64,000 bases of DNA from Manis javanica (taxonomy: Eukaryota; Chordata; Mammalia; Pholidota; Manidae): positions 138,057,173 through 138,121,172 of the forward strand of contig NC_133156.1 of NCBI RefSeq assembly GCF_040802235.1, in the 5' to 3' direction. The notes under the pieces are model-generated. The model was given only the letters and a program-made list of their open reading frames with translations, was not told the origin of the DNA and ran no database searches. Below, in pieces: positions 36,375 through 49,712 of this stretch (the stretch's first letter is position 1; each line of letters opens with the position of its first letter). Both the position numbers and the translations under genes were made by a program.

Positions 36375-37490
36375 TGTTCCAGAGGGACTCAAGAACCAAT
36401 CTGAATGAGCCAAGATGGGAGATTGGAGAATCAGTAGAGGTAACACTGAAAAGTTATGCAAAGTGACAAGTGATGACTGAAGCCCCTCAACTATGCCCAT
36501 TATGGCACTGAACAAAAAAAGGGAAACACGAACACTAGCTTAGTTACCCCTAGAGGATTCTAAGGAATTGCCTCATTATTTGCAAGATGGTAAATACAGA
36601 GAAAGAATCAAGTAGGATCCTGCCTGCCCTGTGAGAGCCATCTCTCAGGGTAACCAAACACCGATGAGGGGAAGTTCCTCTTTATAGCTGTGGTTCAGCT
36701 AATACCTGAAGGAGTGAAAGCCTCTTACCCTGTGTATCTCCTGAGGAATTAGTAGCCGGGTAGTCATCATTAGTGGCTGCTGATACCATGGAAATATGGA
36801 CACCAGACACCCAGACTGTCTGTATGTGCTCCTCATGGAAACTCACCACCACTTCTCATGTAGTTTCATAGAAAAAAACAATTTTGAAACTAAATCTGGT
36901 CAAAGATCTAACTACCAGTTTTTAGAGTTTGCACAGGGATAGAGGAAGGTGTTAAACTAACCCCCAAGGATATGATTCTCAGACTCTGGAAAATGTTACT
37001 TGACAAATGAGTCTGTTTCTTCCATTAAAAAAATTTAAGCAAAAAAAAGACAAAGATGACAGGAGACTTATAGGTTATAGGAAGCTTAAAACTCACACCA
37101 ATTTCAGTGTATATTCAGATCCCATTTCAGTCTGTGTGTGTGTGTATGTGTGTGCATGTGTAAAGGGTGATTGTGGCAGTGTGATGTTGATAGGACATCT
37201 GATGACATTAAGGAATTAAAAAATTTTTTTACGTGTAATAGTAGTATTATGGTTAAGTTAAAAGTTCTTTTTATGAAGATAACTGGCAGTAGTTGTAAAT
37301 TATATGATATTTGGGGTTTGCTTCAGATAATCTTGGGGGCGGGGAGCTTAGTGAATGGGATTCTAGAAGAAATGAGATTAGCCATGAATGGAAAAGTTTT
37401 GAATGCTTTATTACAATTTGGTCTCTTTTTTTGTGTATGTTTGAGGTTTACCAAAGTAGAAGTTTTTAAAAAATGCTTTTGTCTAATAAT
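36375..37490 (+). mobile_element. Ancient L1 (L1ME type) 3' UTR
   Basis: It contains GAATGAGCCAAGATGGGAGA, GTGTTAAACTAACCCCCAAG, CTGGAAAATGTTACTTGACA, GATGACATTAAGGAATTAA and TTTTTGTGTATGTTTGAGG in the order of an L1ME 3' end. It includes a short GT repeat at 37132-37160. The open frame at 37171-37500 is part of it and not a gene. Confidence 0.7.
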
Positions 37491-39094
37491 GCAAAAATAA
37501 TTCCTGCAAAAATTAATTTAGGCAATTCCTGCAAAATGAAGAAATTAAACTCATAAGTATCCCTAAGGTTTTAATTTCAAATCACAAATCTAAATCATAC
37601 AATCACATATTTTAAATTGGAACCATGAGATGAATCATCAAACAGTATAAGTCAGTAAAACACCAAATATGCACAGGTTTTTTTAAATACAAATTGTTGA
37701 TATTAGGGATTCATTTCTCCAACATTTCTGTACCTAATTCTTGGTGTTCAAAGATGCTAACATACCAAGGAAACAATTTGGTAGTCCCCTGCAAATTTGG
37801 CATTACCTTCCCAAGTATTTGGTATTGCCTTCTCATCTGACTGAGGATTCTTGTGTGTGTGTGTAAATGAAGGGTACTTATTGCAATGTGTGTAAGTGAA
37901 GCCACACCCATTCTTTTATATGATATATGTGTTGCTTTTGCATTACAGTGACAGATGGTTGTAACCATAAGACTCACAAGGCCAAAAATATTTGCTATCT
38001 GGGCCTTTAGGGAAAAACAAAATATTATTCCTTTCTCATTCACTTCAGTTTGGTTGAAGATAGGGATACCATTTTTCTTTCTTTCAAATGGATTACAAAT
38101 GATTACAGCACCATTTATTAAATAGTCCATCTTTTATGACTGAGGACTCTTACTGACCTAGAAGACCCTTGGCCAAAAGGCAAATTGGGCCCTTGTCTGC
38201 TACATAGAGGGGGGCATCCCCAGGGCTTGGTGGAGTTGCTCTGGTAATGCCCTCCAATGAAATCTTCCGGCTGTGGGTTGACGTCCTGTCAATTACCTAA
38301 TTTTTCTATTCCTGGAAGATTGTAATTTATACCAAGAGAATAACTAATGACCTTCACTGTTTCAGTTGGTTTTACACTTCTTTTATTTTTGAAAGTCACT
38401 TAAATGGCTTCCTGGATAACTCTAAAGACCTGTGAACTTGAGGGAACTTTCTCTTCTAGGGCTTTGTCTGGCTTGGCAAAGAAGGTGCTTCTAGTGAAAT
38501 GTACTGATCCAACATTGGCAGACGTCTGGTGCAGCTGACCTATGAGTCCTTCATGGGCCCTCAGGCACTTGAGGGAGTCACAGTCAGCATTTAAAAATAT
38601 AGTAGAATTGGATGGTGTGTATCAGAAAGCATTTCAAATTGCAAGGATAAATATTATTTTTTGAAACATTGGTTTCATTTGTATATATTTAGTTGCAAAT
38701 GAATTTCTTACTGTGGGTTACCATCAACATTTTTGAAAACCGCCCTTCCATGTGAGGTGGGAAAACAGAGAGGCAGACACAGACGTGTAGCTGTCATCAT
38801 AAACTGATGGCGAGGAGATCAAGCCAAAAGAAAACACACACACAAAAAACCAGCCTTGGTTAATACAAACATGAGAGCTCAAAACAGAGCCAGCAGTGGT
38901 CCCAGAGTGGAAGAACAAACTGTTGTTACTAAAACATGGATGTTCACATTATGGGTTAGCTTTTATGTCTGCTAGTTCCCTCTGTGATTGTTGTTTACCT
39001 TTTATTCTCTTTTGGTAGCACAGTGGCTGGCCCAATGTGGGCACTCCATAAATAAATATTTATTGATGTATGTACTAGTGATGAAGCTACCTGT

Positions 39095-39215
39095 TTCAGA
39101 GAACCTGGGGAAGTAGCTTGGGGTCTGGGGATCTGGATTTTAACAAGCTTTCTAGGCAGACAATCTGGTGGCAGTTATAGACCAGTATTTAAGAGGCACT
39201 GACCTATTCTGCCCA
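39095..39215. mobile_element. MER5-like hAT fragment
   Basis: TTCAGAGAACCTGGGGAAGT, GATCTGGATTTTAACAAGC and AAGAGGCACTGACC suggest a MER5-type element. Confidence 0.45.
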
Positions 39216-39219
39216 CTTA

Positions 39220-39335
39220 ATAATTGGCCCAGGTCACACACACAGTTAGCATGAGAACCAGAGCTGGAATTTGGGTTGTCCACCTTCTAGTAGCAGGCTT
39301 TACCGACAACTTCACCAGCATCTCACATTGACCAC
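39220..39335 (-). mobile_element. MIR fragment
   Basis: AATTGGCCCAGGTCACACAC, ACAGTTAGCATGAGAACCAG and AGCTGGAATTTGGGTTGTC are the reversed MIR core. Confidence 0.55.
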
Positions 39336-40758
39336 TTTTCACTAAGCACGTTGCATGACCTTCTGATAGATGTCCTGGACTCTTTGCTTTCCCCATCCCA
39401 TTTCATCCCCTCTGCTGCCTTCAGGCATTTTCCTAAATTACCCAAAGTTATTTTCCTACCCTGTTATCTTTGGCATGCCCTGCATTGATGGCATCATTGA
39501 GACCAAACGCTCTTGGCTGTCATTGAGGGCTGGACACAGTCTGTCCCAGCCTGTCTCCTCAATGTCTTCTCTCTTTGCCACTCTCCCAAATCTCTCTTTA
39601 CCCATCTCCTTCAGCCAGGGCCCCCCAGACCACTTGGCCTGCCCCAGGAGCACCCTTCCCAGACTCTGATCTTCTGTTCATGTTGCACCCTCCAATCAGA
39701 ACAGGCTCTTTTTACCTCTGAATTGCATCCATCCTGTCAGACCAAGTTCAAGTGTCATTTCTCTAAAATCTTCCTGTTTATTGAATTACACCTTCCTTTT
39801 CCTTTGCTTCTCTTTGCTCTTTGCTCATATTCTGTTATAGCTTCTGAGACACACTGCCTTAGATTTTGTTAGATTGGCCTGATTCATCTCTCTGACGGGG
39901 AAGTAAGTTCCTAGGAGACAGAATTCTTTCTTTACAGTATGTGTTCTTTTCTTCCCTATATTCCTTACTCTCTGCAGTCTCTTGCAACTAGTATTAAATG
40001 TCATATCTGTTTAATTTTTCTGAGTTATGATTACATCAGACTTAATATTAATTGGTAACTTGGCTGGTTCACTTGTGTAAACAGGCTTCATCCTCTAGAT
40101 GAAGCTGCAGAGCTCCTGTGACTTCTTTGCCATTTTATTCCTTTATAAGTACAATTAAGGTATTGCAGGATTTATGTGCTATTCATGATAAAGAATTCTT
40201 TGTTTTTCCTCCAGAGAGGAGGTGGGCAGATAAACAATAGGGTAGTGATCTTGAAAGAAAGTGCTAGAAAATTAGATCCTTAATAGCTGCTATTTTCAAG
40301 AGATTGGTGGGAAGGGAGTAGCAGTTAAAGAAATGAATATGGCATGAAAGAAAAATATAAGACAGAGGATGGCAAGTGAAGGGCATCTACAGAGCTACCC
40401 CGTGGGTGTAAGAGAACCCTGCAGCTCAGCCTTCCTCGCCCACCAGGATTCTGTTTGAGGTCGGTCCTCTTCTCCTAGCAGAGCAATGTTTGGGCTGTAC
40501 CCAAGATAACAAGTCCTCAGCCCAAATTAGACATTAAAGTACAAAGCCTAGCACAGAAGTAGACATGGCTCAAGTGCTTGTATTTTGCTGACTCTGATGC
40601 CTATTAAATAACTTCTGGGTGGTCACCTTGGGGTGATTGTGAAAAGTGAAATTATTATTAAATGTCTTTTTGTTTCTGTCATGTAAACTAAACCTAACAT
40701 AAAAAACAAGATGAAAATCCTCAAATTGACAGTGGTCTGTCTGTTTTTGCTGTTGTAG

Positions 40759-40865
40759 GTTCCTTGCGTTGACGCCATGGAGAGTGTATCACCTGATTTC
40801 CGTCATGATACTGGGCCGTGTTATTATGCAAATAATAAAGGATATGGTTTTGTCTAGAACGAGAG
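40759..40865 (+). CDS. RETREG1: RETREG1 coding exon 2: first membrane hairpin of the reticulon homology domain
   Basis: The acceptor tgttgtag ends at 40758 and the donor gtaaga begins at 40866. The 107-nt exon starts with the last base of codon 100 and ends with the first base of Gly136, giving [20 protein letters not shown] (101-120) then [15 protein letters not shown] (121-135). With the end of exon 1 this forms the hydrophobic wedge of the first hairpin and the start of the following amphipathic linker. The reading matches mammalian RETREG1 essentially residue for residue, as far as I recall it, so this exon is under strong constraint. No stop or indel is present. Confidence 0.96.
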
Positions 40866-43800
40866 GTAAGAAAACTCAGAATTCATTTTTGGCATATTTA
40901 ATTTTGTTGACCCTCAATGTCTGATCTCTGTGTAGACATATTAACCAAGTAGTCCTTTAAAGAGGAACAAAATAATATTATATAGATATTGACCTTGCTA
41001 TTTTTAATGTTTGTTTAAATGTATTTTGATTTTGTATTTATTATTTATTTAACTGATGTCCCTAGTCATAGCTACTGCTCCTGGGAAAAAGTTTCATGCA
41101 TACCGGTTTCGCTTTTAGGTCAAAGCCTAGTTATTTTAAATACCATTTTGATATGTAAGTAGGCTGCAGGGAGGATAGCAGTTAAGTATTTATTACATTC
41201 CACATGATGAAATTGGGCCATTGGTAACTGGAGTAGTTGGTATAAAATTTTTCTCTTTCTTAATGACAGAAAAAAATTAATTTAGGGCTTAAAAACAATT
41301 AAGTACTGGCTAAATAAATTATAGAAAATGAGTTGATGAAAAATGAATTTTAAGCATTGTTTAAAAGTAGAAATTTGAATTATTAAAAAAATTTGCTTAA
41401 GGTGTTTTCTGAGTTATATCTATGTTATAAATCAGAGTCAAGCTTTTCCACACTTGAAGGGACTCTTTTACCAGGGTTTGAGCTGATTTTTGTGAAGGGG
41501 CAAAAATCCCTTAGAATATTTGCACCCAGTGGACCTAAGTGTGATAAAATTGATTTGACCCAAAATAGCTAAGAGGAGGTTATGTTGAGTCTTTGGATTT
41601 CACTAAATATACCCCAAATGGAGGGATAATCTTGGTTGGGTCCATATACACTGACATATGCACTGCCCCGAGTTCTAACCCAAGCTGGGGTACAGAGGCC
41701 TGCCTTACAGGAGGCAGCCTTCTCTCCCCTGATGCTAGCTCTGAGATTGAATATAAGCTCTTACCCATTTACCATCACGATGTTCTGTGGTGCGCTTTAA
41801 ATCCAGCTTATATTCTAAGTCTATGGTTCTTAAACTGAATCATGTATAAACCATTTTAGAAGGATTATTTTACATTGATGTGTTTCAAAGTTTGATAATT
41901 CCTTCATTCTTGTGTTCTGAAAGGTGAACAAATTCATGTGTGTGTGTGTGTGTGTGTTTTATCTTTTATCTTTTAAATTTCATTTGAGGAAAAATCAATT
42001 GGGATTGAGCAGTACCAAACTGGAAGGGGTTAAGAGTGCTCCCACAAACTCATTTTTGTCCAGTTACTGCTTTTTGTGAATCGTAGATTTAGTTTATGTT
42101 CTTCCATCTCTGCCCCTCTCCTCTCTGTCCCTTCCCACCTCTCCCACCTTTTATGTTTCAGAGAACAGACACCTAACTCCCTAACTTTTAACTCAAACAG
42201 GCCCCTGCCTTGATACTTTCTTCCTCACAGATGTGCTGAAGGCCCTGCAGAGGTGGGGCATCTCAGTGTTTTGTACAGGGGTTGCTCAAATCAGCCCATG
42301 GGGATACCCATGCTTGAGCCTGGATTCAGAACTGATAGAAGAGAAGCCATTTTCCTTCAAATACATTTTGTAACATTTTCCCCTCTGAGGACCACTCTCA
42401 GGGGGATCTTAGAAGAAATAGCCACTTACAAATTTTATCTCAGTAACCATTTTAGCTCAGAGCAAGTTGACTCAATGCTAGCTGAGCATCTTGATTTTTT
42501 TCAGTTTTGTATTAAATTTGGTCCCAGCCTTGGCACAAGTTATAGGGAACAGACAAATGGGGAAGGCCAAGGGTGAAGATGGAAGACTTTGCAATTGTCT
42601 TTTCTCACTCTTGGCCCCTCACCCAGAGATCATTCTTAGCATTGACTCATTGGCTTGATTCTAGCCCATATGGAACTTGCATATTCGCAGATTGCAGGAA
42701 ACCTCTACATGGCAAAGATCCAGTTCTTTAAGAAATTAACGTAGCTGGTGGGAGAACACTAGCCTGCAGGGCCTGTCTCCTGAGGTCACCCCCTCGCTGC
42801 CAGCTGCGGGAGAACCCCATCACAGACCCCGTCCGTTTCTGAGGCTGCTCTAGGAGGCTCTAGGGAAGGATTCCTTCCTGTTTCCAGCTTCTGGCGGCTG
42901 CTGGTGGTCTTGGCCTGTGGCGCCTCTCCTGTCTCCGCCTCCTACTGTCACTTTCTGCTCTTCTGCCTGTGTCACATTTCCCTTTGCCTTCCTGTTACAG
43001 GATGTTGTGATTGCACTGGGGCCCACCTGGATAATCCAGGCTATCTCCCCATCTCTGGGTCCTTAACTTAATCATAGCTGGTAAATCCTTTTTCCATAAG
43101 AAGTAACATTTTGTGGGTTTCAAGGGTTCAGACCTGATGTTTTCAGGGCTGTAATTCCACCGGTTACACAGTTGGAATTTCTTTATCTTGTGAAATGGCA
43201 GAACCCAACCCATTCGACCCAAACCACAAGGTAGTGTGTGGGTGGAATAAGAGTGTAGAATAGAAGTGCCTTGGGCACAGCAGCAGTTGACTGTGTCCAG
43301 CTCTGACAGAGTCAGAACAGCATGGGGTGCGTTCACACCTCAGTCTCAGCGCCTTTCTGCGCCAGGACCTCTTGCAGGCCCTGGGCCTCCAGTGGGATCC
43401 AGACACACCACAGCCTCTTTGCCCAACTGGAGTTCTCATGCTCCATCCTGCCGGGCAGGCATTTGTCACGGCCTGTCCTTCTGTCAGGGTTTTCATCAGG
43501 TGACTGTTGCTCTGAACAACAGCATTTCTATGGCATGAAAATAAAGGAGAGTAGGATTAATTCCTGTGCTTTCCCAGGACACCTCAGTCTATGACTGAAG
43601 AAACACTGGTTCTTGCCTCGCCCTCCACTAGTAGTGTCTTTTAAAACAAAGACCCATTTGAGCCCTGTAAATAGCTGGCAGGCGTGGCGTCTGGCGGTGC
43701 AGGCCATTCAGGCCAGGACCTTGCTGTGATGAATTGGTCTCTGGGAAGCACACAATCAGCTTCAAGCTAGATCCAGATGCAGTTATGGTAACTCCATGGC

Positions 43801-46455
43801 TTCAACCAGAAGCGCCAGCTGCTCTCACCAGATACCTTGGCTTATAGCAACAGCAAGGAGACGATGAGCAAGCCATCAGGGCTCACAGAGCAGTTCTGTC
43901 TTCTTCCATCTCTCAACTTCCCTGCTTCCCACAATATTTATGGCTAGATATTAAACTTCTGTCATTGAGAATTTTTGTTTGTTTGTTTGTTTGTTTTGAG
44001 AAGGCATCTCTCATATTTATTGATCAAATGGTTGTTAACAGCAATAAAATTCTGTATAGGGGACTCAATGCTCAATGCACAATCATTAATCCACCCTAAG
44101 CCTAATTCTCGTCAGTCTCCAATCTTCTGAAGCATAACGAACAAGTTCTTACATGGTGAACAAATTCTTACATAGTGAATAAGTTCTTACATGGTGAACA
44201 GTACAAGGGCAGTCATCACAGAAACTTTCGGTTTTGATCATGCATTATGAACTTGTCATTGAGAATTTAATTGTATCCTTCCTTTCCCTCCATTATTATC
44301 TTTAATACCATCTTAGATGCTTAATATGAAATAGGTGAGCAACAGTATGTAGACAGCTTCTTGTGAATTAATCTTTGTAAAACATATGGGAGCCCATGCC
44401 TCTGAGTTATGAGCCACAAGCCTGAGCATGATGGATTGCTCCCTCACTTACAGTTGTGTGCTCACTTACACTCGAGTGTGTGCTTCCCTGCATTAACCTC
44501 TTTGGGCCCTGGGGAGCACGTCTGCAGTGTAGAAAATTCTGCAGCCTTAGACTTTTCCATGACCACCTCTCTGCTTCTCTCTCATTGCAAAAGAAACTGT
44601 AATTTCTGCCTCCAGCTCTATTTAAGATCCTCTTCAAATGCTGCCCTGTGCAGTGGGAGGAGGGCCCAGCTGGTCTCAGCATGGCCAACCTCTGGAGCAT
44701 TTTCAACAACTGTGTCTTTATACTTTCCCTCCTACAAAATCCACGCTATCCATTTATGTTCTGTCTGGTCAAACTTGAACATGGACCACCAAAAATTATG
44801 GCTTATGAGCCATAGGCCTTTGCATACCCTCCATTCTCTGTCATTCTCTGTCATTCCCACTTGCACCCTGATGGCTTTTAAGACATCCTGGATTTGGTCA
44901 CCTACTGGTGTGGCCTCATCTTTGACCTTAGCCTTGGGAAGCATTGTGTCTCTAGGCCCTGCAAAGCTGAAGGCTAATCCTCAGTGCACCCTCTAGCCAG
45001 CCCTCCCTGGCCTCTTGCTCCTGCTGAACTAGCTCCTTGCCCTCAGCTTAAGCGTTTTCCTGCTCTGCCTCTTACCATGGTGCTGCCTCTCGCCCCTGTG
45101 CAGCCCCAGCTGGGTCTCTGCTCAGTGCTTCAGTGCTGCAGTCCTTACCACTCTCTATGTCCTCCCTCCCTTACCCAGTATCCAGACCCATTTTTCCCAT
45201 TTTTGATATCAAAACAAGTGAACACTGCACACCGTTATCTACTCTCTCCACTCTTGGCTCCAGTATGATCAGAGAAATGTCATAAGGCAGGGTGAATTGC
45301 TGCTGCTAGAATTTAGCTTGTCCAACTTTTCAACTTGAGTTGAGACAGCACTAGTTTTCATGATTCTTTAGATTCTTTAGAGTTGTTTATTTGCTTTGTT
45401 TTGATATTCCATCCAATCCCAAAATATTTGAGGCAGGTTATAAGGGAACGTAAAAAGTAAAACTATTTAAAAGAGGTCTATAGGAGTGCTAATCCTCATC
45501 TCTCATAACAGAAAATAAATGGTCTAACAACAACAACAAGAAGTCTAGTATAAGAATAAGAATCTAACATAGTGACCATAATTGAGCAACATCCCTGTGC
45601 TTACTAGCAGCCGAGGCAAAAAGGGAAACCAGATCAATTGAACAATTTTTACAATCTGATGAAAGGATGCAAGCAATTTTGAGAAACTTTTCCCTAAGGC
45701 TAAGTTCAAGAAGAACGCATCACATAGACCTTTGATAGGGGATACTGAAGGACAAAAGAGACAACATCTTTGGCATTTGTTTGATGGAAAATGAAGAAAC
45801 CACCTCATGGCCATTTCTTTATTGGATTTCATTAAAGCTGGTAGCTGGGAGTATAGTATCAAGATATAGTCCAATCAAGAAAGTGACTGGAGAATCGAGA
45901 AAGCAAATGACATCAAGGTACTCCTTTTTTTTTTCTGTTGATTTCATTTGAGTTTAGATACAAGCTCAAAACACCTAAATAATGAATAGGTAAGAATCTT
46001 CTATCTTAAATAACAGTATTTGTCTCTGTTCCCCTTTTGGCAGTGCCATTTCACAGCTCACCTTACAGGCCACCTCTATTATTGGTACTTTCTTGAGCAG
46101 CTGTATTTTCTCTCTTGCCTGAGCTCTCTTGGTATGTACTTCTTGACTAGTTCCTACACCACCTACCTTGGTACACGTTTACTTGAGTGTATGTTTTGCC
46201 TGCCACATTGGGCAGTAAAGTCCCTGAGGCAGGACCAAGGGTTTTACATATAGTAGGATCTCAATAAATACTTGTGGACTAATTGCCTAAACTAGTTATG
46301 GTACCAGAGGTATACACTCTGTGATTTGGTAGTTTCTAGAGTTTTTAAAGATCTAAGCATTTCATTTTAAATAGCTCCAAATATTTCTCAGTTGAGAAAT
46401 GCCTCAAGAGAAAAATAGCTCCATTAATGTTTCACATTTCTTCTCTTTCTTGCAG
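40866..46455 (+). other. RETREG1: RETREG1 intron 2 (about 5.6 kb)
   Basis: Donor gtaaga, acceptor tttcttgcag. It interrupts codon 136 after its first base. Contents are a short (TG)n at about 41937-41957, one young truncated L1 (43975-44253) and possible L2 remnants (44985-45200, 46040-46285). Nothing specific is seen in 40870-41930, 41960-43950 and 45200-46030. Confidence 0.92.
43975..44253 (-). mobile_element. Young L1, severely 5'-truncated 3' end, with target-site duplication
   Basis: A TTTG-rich head (reversed tail), then GGCATCTCTCATATTTATTG and the same 3' UTR sequence as the compound copy at 51107. The 15-bp flank TGTCATTGAGAATTT is present at 43960-43974 and 44254-44268 as a perfect target-site duplication. 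About 280 bp of 3' UTR only. Confidence 0.92.
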
Positions 46456-46486
46456 GTGCACAGTTGTGGAGAAGCCTCAGTGAAAG
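46456..46486 (+). CDS. RETREG1: RETREG1 coding exon 3 (31-nt microexon)
   Basis: The acceptor tttcttgcag ends at 46455 and the donor gtaggt begins at 46487. The exon supplies the last two bases of Gly136, codons 137-145 (AQLWRSLSE) and the first two bases of codon 146, a Ser if the next exon starts with C or T as in the human protein (SESWEV). It lies in the cytosolic linker between the two membrane hairpins. Its frame and residues match RETREG1. Length 31 is not a multiple of 3, so skipping would shift the frame. Exon 4, with the continuing SWEV sequence, is not in the window. Confidence 0.93.
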
Positions 46487-48647
46487 GTAGGTGACTTTCT
46501 TTCAATATTATGGCTAATGAAGGGTAGGTGACTGAACCACCAAGGTGTATCTCTGAAATAGTATTTTAATGATAGGGTGTTACAATAGTAATTTACAGAA
46601 GTGGGGAAATAAGACAAATTGACTTGGGGACAGGGCTAAAATTGGGACTCATTCTAAGAAATGGTTCATATGTTGCTGTAATATTGGGCAACATGCATGT
46701 GTGGGAGTCCTAATGTGTGAGGAGTGGAAGTGACAAGCAGGAGGCGTTTTCACTGGGGATTTCTTCTCAGACATCCTTCTGAGGTATGACTGACTCTGCT
46801 GCAGTGGAAGAAGAGCAGCACCGAGTCATGGAACCCTGTGCAGCATTCCCTAGGTGCCGGCCATGCGGCCAGTTCAGGGAACTTCGGGTGGGTGAGACAA
46901 AGAGGAGGGGCTGAGAGGTGCTCAGGCGTGAGGCGCAGCCGGTGTTGACTCCTTGCCATCACCGATCCTGATGTCAACATGCTGTTTCCAAATAGAAAAG
47001 AAACGAGGTGGGGCAGCTGATGAGGGGAACATAATTCGCGTCACCAACTGTGCATGTGAGATATGGAAAAAGGGAGAAAATACAAGGATCATGTTTCAGT
47101 AAAATGAGTTTTTGAAGTTACTGATTTTTAAAAATTCTGCCTTAAAAATGTACTTGTGTTACCTCAAGAGGGTTGGTTGGGTACTGAACTTATATCCAAG
47201 GGGACAGGGTAACACGAGTGCTCAAAAAGGAGGACAAGTAATGCCATGAAAAATCCTATGAAGAGGCGTAACCTGGTATTTTGTTCTCATGGAAATCATG
47301 CTTATTTCAAGTATAAAGACTAATTTTATGACCAGTTATCTTCTGCTTGTTCCTTCATTTTGGGTTCCACATTTTTATGGGCAGAACATAATTTTGCCAA
47401 GAGACTCCACAGAGGGAGATGTTGGATATAGAAGAAAAATCCAATCCCAGTGGTTCTTAGGGAGGTGGAAGGAGGTGTGGGAGGGATGATACAGCCCAGG
47501 GAGGGATGGTTCTGGATCAGACATTTGTTTTGAAATGTTTTCTGGGGCCCGTATTTTGATTTGTGTGCCATGTGCAGGTACTTTAAGATTTTCTCTATAT
47601 TTGATATAAATTTCCTTATGGAATATAAAGATGAAGAAAACTACATTACTCTTTTGAGATGATTTGGGAAATAGCCATGCATCTCACAATTTGTTAAAAT
47701 GTATTAGCTGTTGGTCTTGTTTTCATGTCCCCATGTGCTTTTCTACCTTGTTATCTTTTAGGAAGGACATTTAAATTGAGAACTGTAAGAGAATGTAATA
47801 GCTGGAAATAGCATCTGGGTTAAGCAGTATAATTTTGGAAATCAATAAGATAGCTATGAAAAAAGAGATCCAATATGAATTTCTAGAATTATTTTAAATT
47901 ACAGTTATACCCAGGCTATAATTTACTTTACTGCCAAAGTAAAAGGCAGTAGTGAAAGGAAGATGAAGAAAAGAAAGAAGCAAACTGAGGGTTTAAACTG
48001 TGATTCTTAAGCAGAAAACACATTTCTGACTCAGTAGTTGTAGAAAAACAGCAGATGAGAAATGTTGCTTACATTTTAGGGCTTTTTTTTTTGATGAATA
48101 ACATAAGTGTGTATTCTTGTAAGTCAAGTAATTTGTGTACTGGAAATAGAAATTTAAGGCATATTGTCAATGGAAATGATAGTTTCTACAATTGTAATAA
48201 AATATGTATCGTGATTCGTTGATGAAAGTTTCCTATTTTCTTTTCCACTATTTTCATCTACCCAACCACTAAAGTTTAAAATACATTTCGTATTCGGTTC
48301 AGGGCTCTTTAGGACTAAAAGAATTCTATTTTTCCAGGCCTTATGGATAGAAACAAGGACTAATAATGTTTTAAAGCCTTTTCCATAGTTCAGCATTTCC
48401 ATCTAGCAGTACAAATAAGTTTTATCCACACAGGCAACTTTTAAGATAAAATCTCCATAAATTAATTGACTTAGTAATTGATAATTTAATAGGCAAATAA
48501 TTTGATGGGGGTAAGGCTTGGAATAGGATTACTATGGGCCCTTGTTTTGTTTGCCAGTCCCTAGTATATAAAGGAAATGTATCCAGTTCCAAAAATATGT
48601 CTAGGCTCAGAGGAGTGATACTTGCTAACCAAAGTCCCAAGACAATG

Positions 48648-48802
48648 ATTTTTTTATTTTTTTATTTTGGTATCATTAATCTACAGTTACATGAGGGACA
48701 TTATGTTTACTAGACTCCTTCCATCACCAAGTCCCCTCCACAAACCCCATTACAGTCACTGTCTATCAACGTAGTAAGATGCTATAGAATCACTACTTGC
48801 CA
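48648..48802 (-). mobile_element. Lineage-specific L1 3' terminal fragment
   Basis: A TTTTTTATTTTTTTATTTT head followed by GGTATCATTAATCTACAGTT, TTATGTTTACTAGACTCC and CCATTACAGTCACTGTCTAT. The same block begins the longer L1 at 55305. Only about 155 bp. Confidence 0.8.
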
Positions 48803-49035
48803 AGACAAAGATTTATAAAAGTGAATGAAATGATCTGTTTCTGCTGAGGATTTAAAATGTCCAGTGACTTCAAAATGGTTCTCTCTCTTTTTCTTTAAAA
48901 TAGATTTTATTTTTTAGAACAGTTGAGATTTACAGAAAAACAGAGAAAATAATACAGAGTTCCCATATGCAGACAGTACGGTTCCCCCACCTCCACTCAC
49001 TGTTTCCCTATTATTAACATGGTAGTATTACATTA

Positions 49036-49712
49036 TAATTGACCCTTGAACGATATGGGTTTGACCATGCAGGTTCACTTACACAGGGCTTTTTTTCAAT
49101 AAAGATAATGGAAAATTTTTTTGAGTTTTGAGACAATTTCAAAAAACATTTTCTTTTCTCTAGCTCACTTTATGGTAAGAATACAGTATATAACACATAT
49201 AACATATGAAATATGTGTTAATTAACTGTTGTCCATAAGGCTTCCTGTCAACAGATGGCCATCAGTAGTTAAGTTTTGGGGGAGTGAAAAGTTATACACA
49301 GATTACCGACTGTGGTGCGTTACCATCTGTGGGGAAGTACCTCTGGCCAGGATCCTCACCTGGCCTACACTACTTGATGATGTAATTGGCCTACTGCTGG
49401 GCTAATGCTTCAATACCCATAGACAATAAGCTGTTATTAACTGAGTCACTGTGTAAAGAGCTCTTCTCAGTGCTCTGGGCAGGCAGAGACAGCAATGGAA
49501 GTGGATCATGGACCTGCAGACTGCTGGATGCAGACATGATTCTAGTGCTCAACCTACTGCTATGAGAATAAAGCTGGACATAAACCCTTTTACCCCAAAA
49601 ATGTTCCATTGTCATTTCTTGGTTTCACTGAATCCACAGTGAACTTGCCCAGGTGCTGAAACCCTTGGGTAAGACAGTACCCCTAGCCCCCGCATTGCTC
49701 AAGGGTTAGCTA
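49036..49712. mobile_element. Tigger-type MITE interrupted by an LTR
   Basis: The left end TAATTGACCCTTGAACGATA and right end CTCAAGGGTTAGCTA are the same terminal repeats as the copy at 719-1045. TA duplications lie at 49034-49035 and 49713-49714. The body is split at about 49328-49676 by the LTR. Confidence 0.82.
49328..49676 (+). mobile_element. Solo LTR of endogenous retrovirus-like element (copy 2 of 3)
   Basis: It starts TGTGGGGAAGTACCTCTGGC and ends CTTGGGTAAGACA. An AATAAA-type signal (GAGAATAAAGCTGG) precedes the 3' part, as expected for the R region of an LTR. It is inserted inside the Tigger MITE, so it is younger than that. No internal viral genes. The target duplication is unclear. 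Confidence 0.72.

Larger units (their letters stand above)
5691..40758 (+). other. RETREG1: RETREG1 intron 1 (about 35 kb)
   Basis: It is bounded by donor gtaagc at 5691 and acceptor tgttgtag ending at 40758, preceded by a T-rich tract. It interrupts codon 100 after its second base. Most identifiable content is transposon relics, listed separately. Stretches in which I see nothing specific: 5811-6840, 7721-8859, 11346-12590, 14111-15430, 17131-17758, 18183-19070, 19263-21510, 21771-23160, 23511-25730, 26451-28090, 30923-34149 (apart from a CT repeat), 35736-36370 and 37491-39100. Confidence 0.9.

Noticed and set aside
37711..38130. 139-codon minus-strand frame in intron 1
   Set aside because: No recognisable domain. 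One end (CACCATTTATTAAATAGTCC) resembles very old L1 ORF2 sequence, but not enough to call it.
44125..44205. Short tandem phrases (TTCTTACATGGTGAAC and variants), superficially CRISPR-like
   Set aside because: They are part of the L1 3' UTR, present in the same place in the copies at 51280 and 52530. There are no unique spacers, and this is a mammalian genome.
44409..44996. 195-codon frame in intron 2, the longest single-frame ORF outside the CpG island
   Set aside because: Ser/Leu/His-rich with no family signature; contains possible L2-like sequence; no evidence of an exon.
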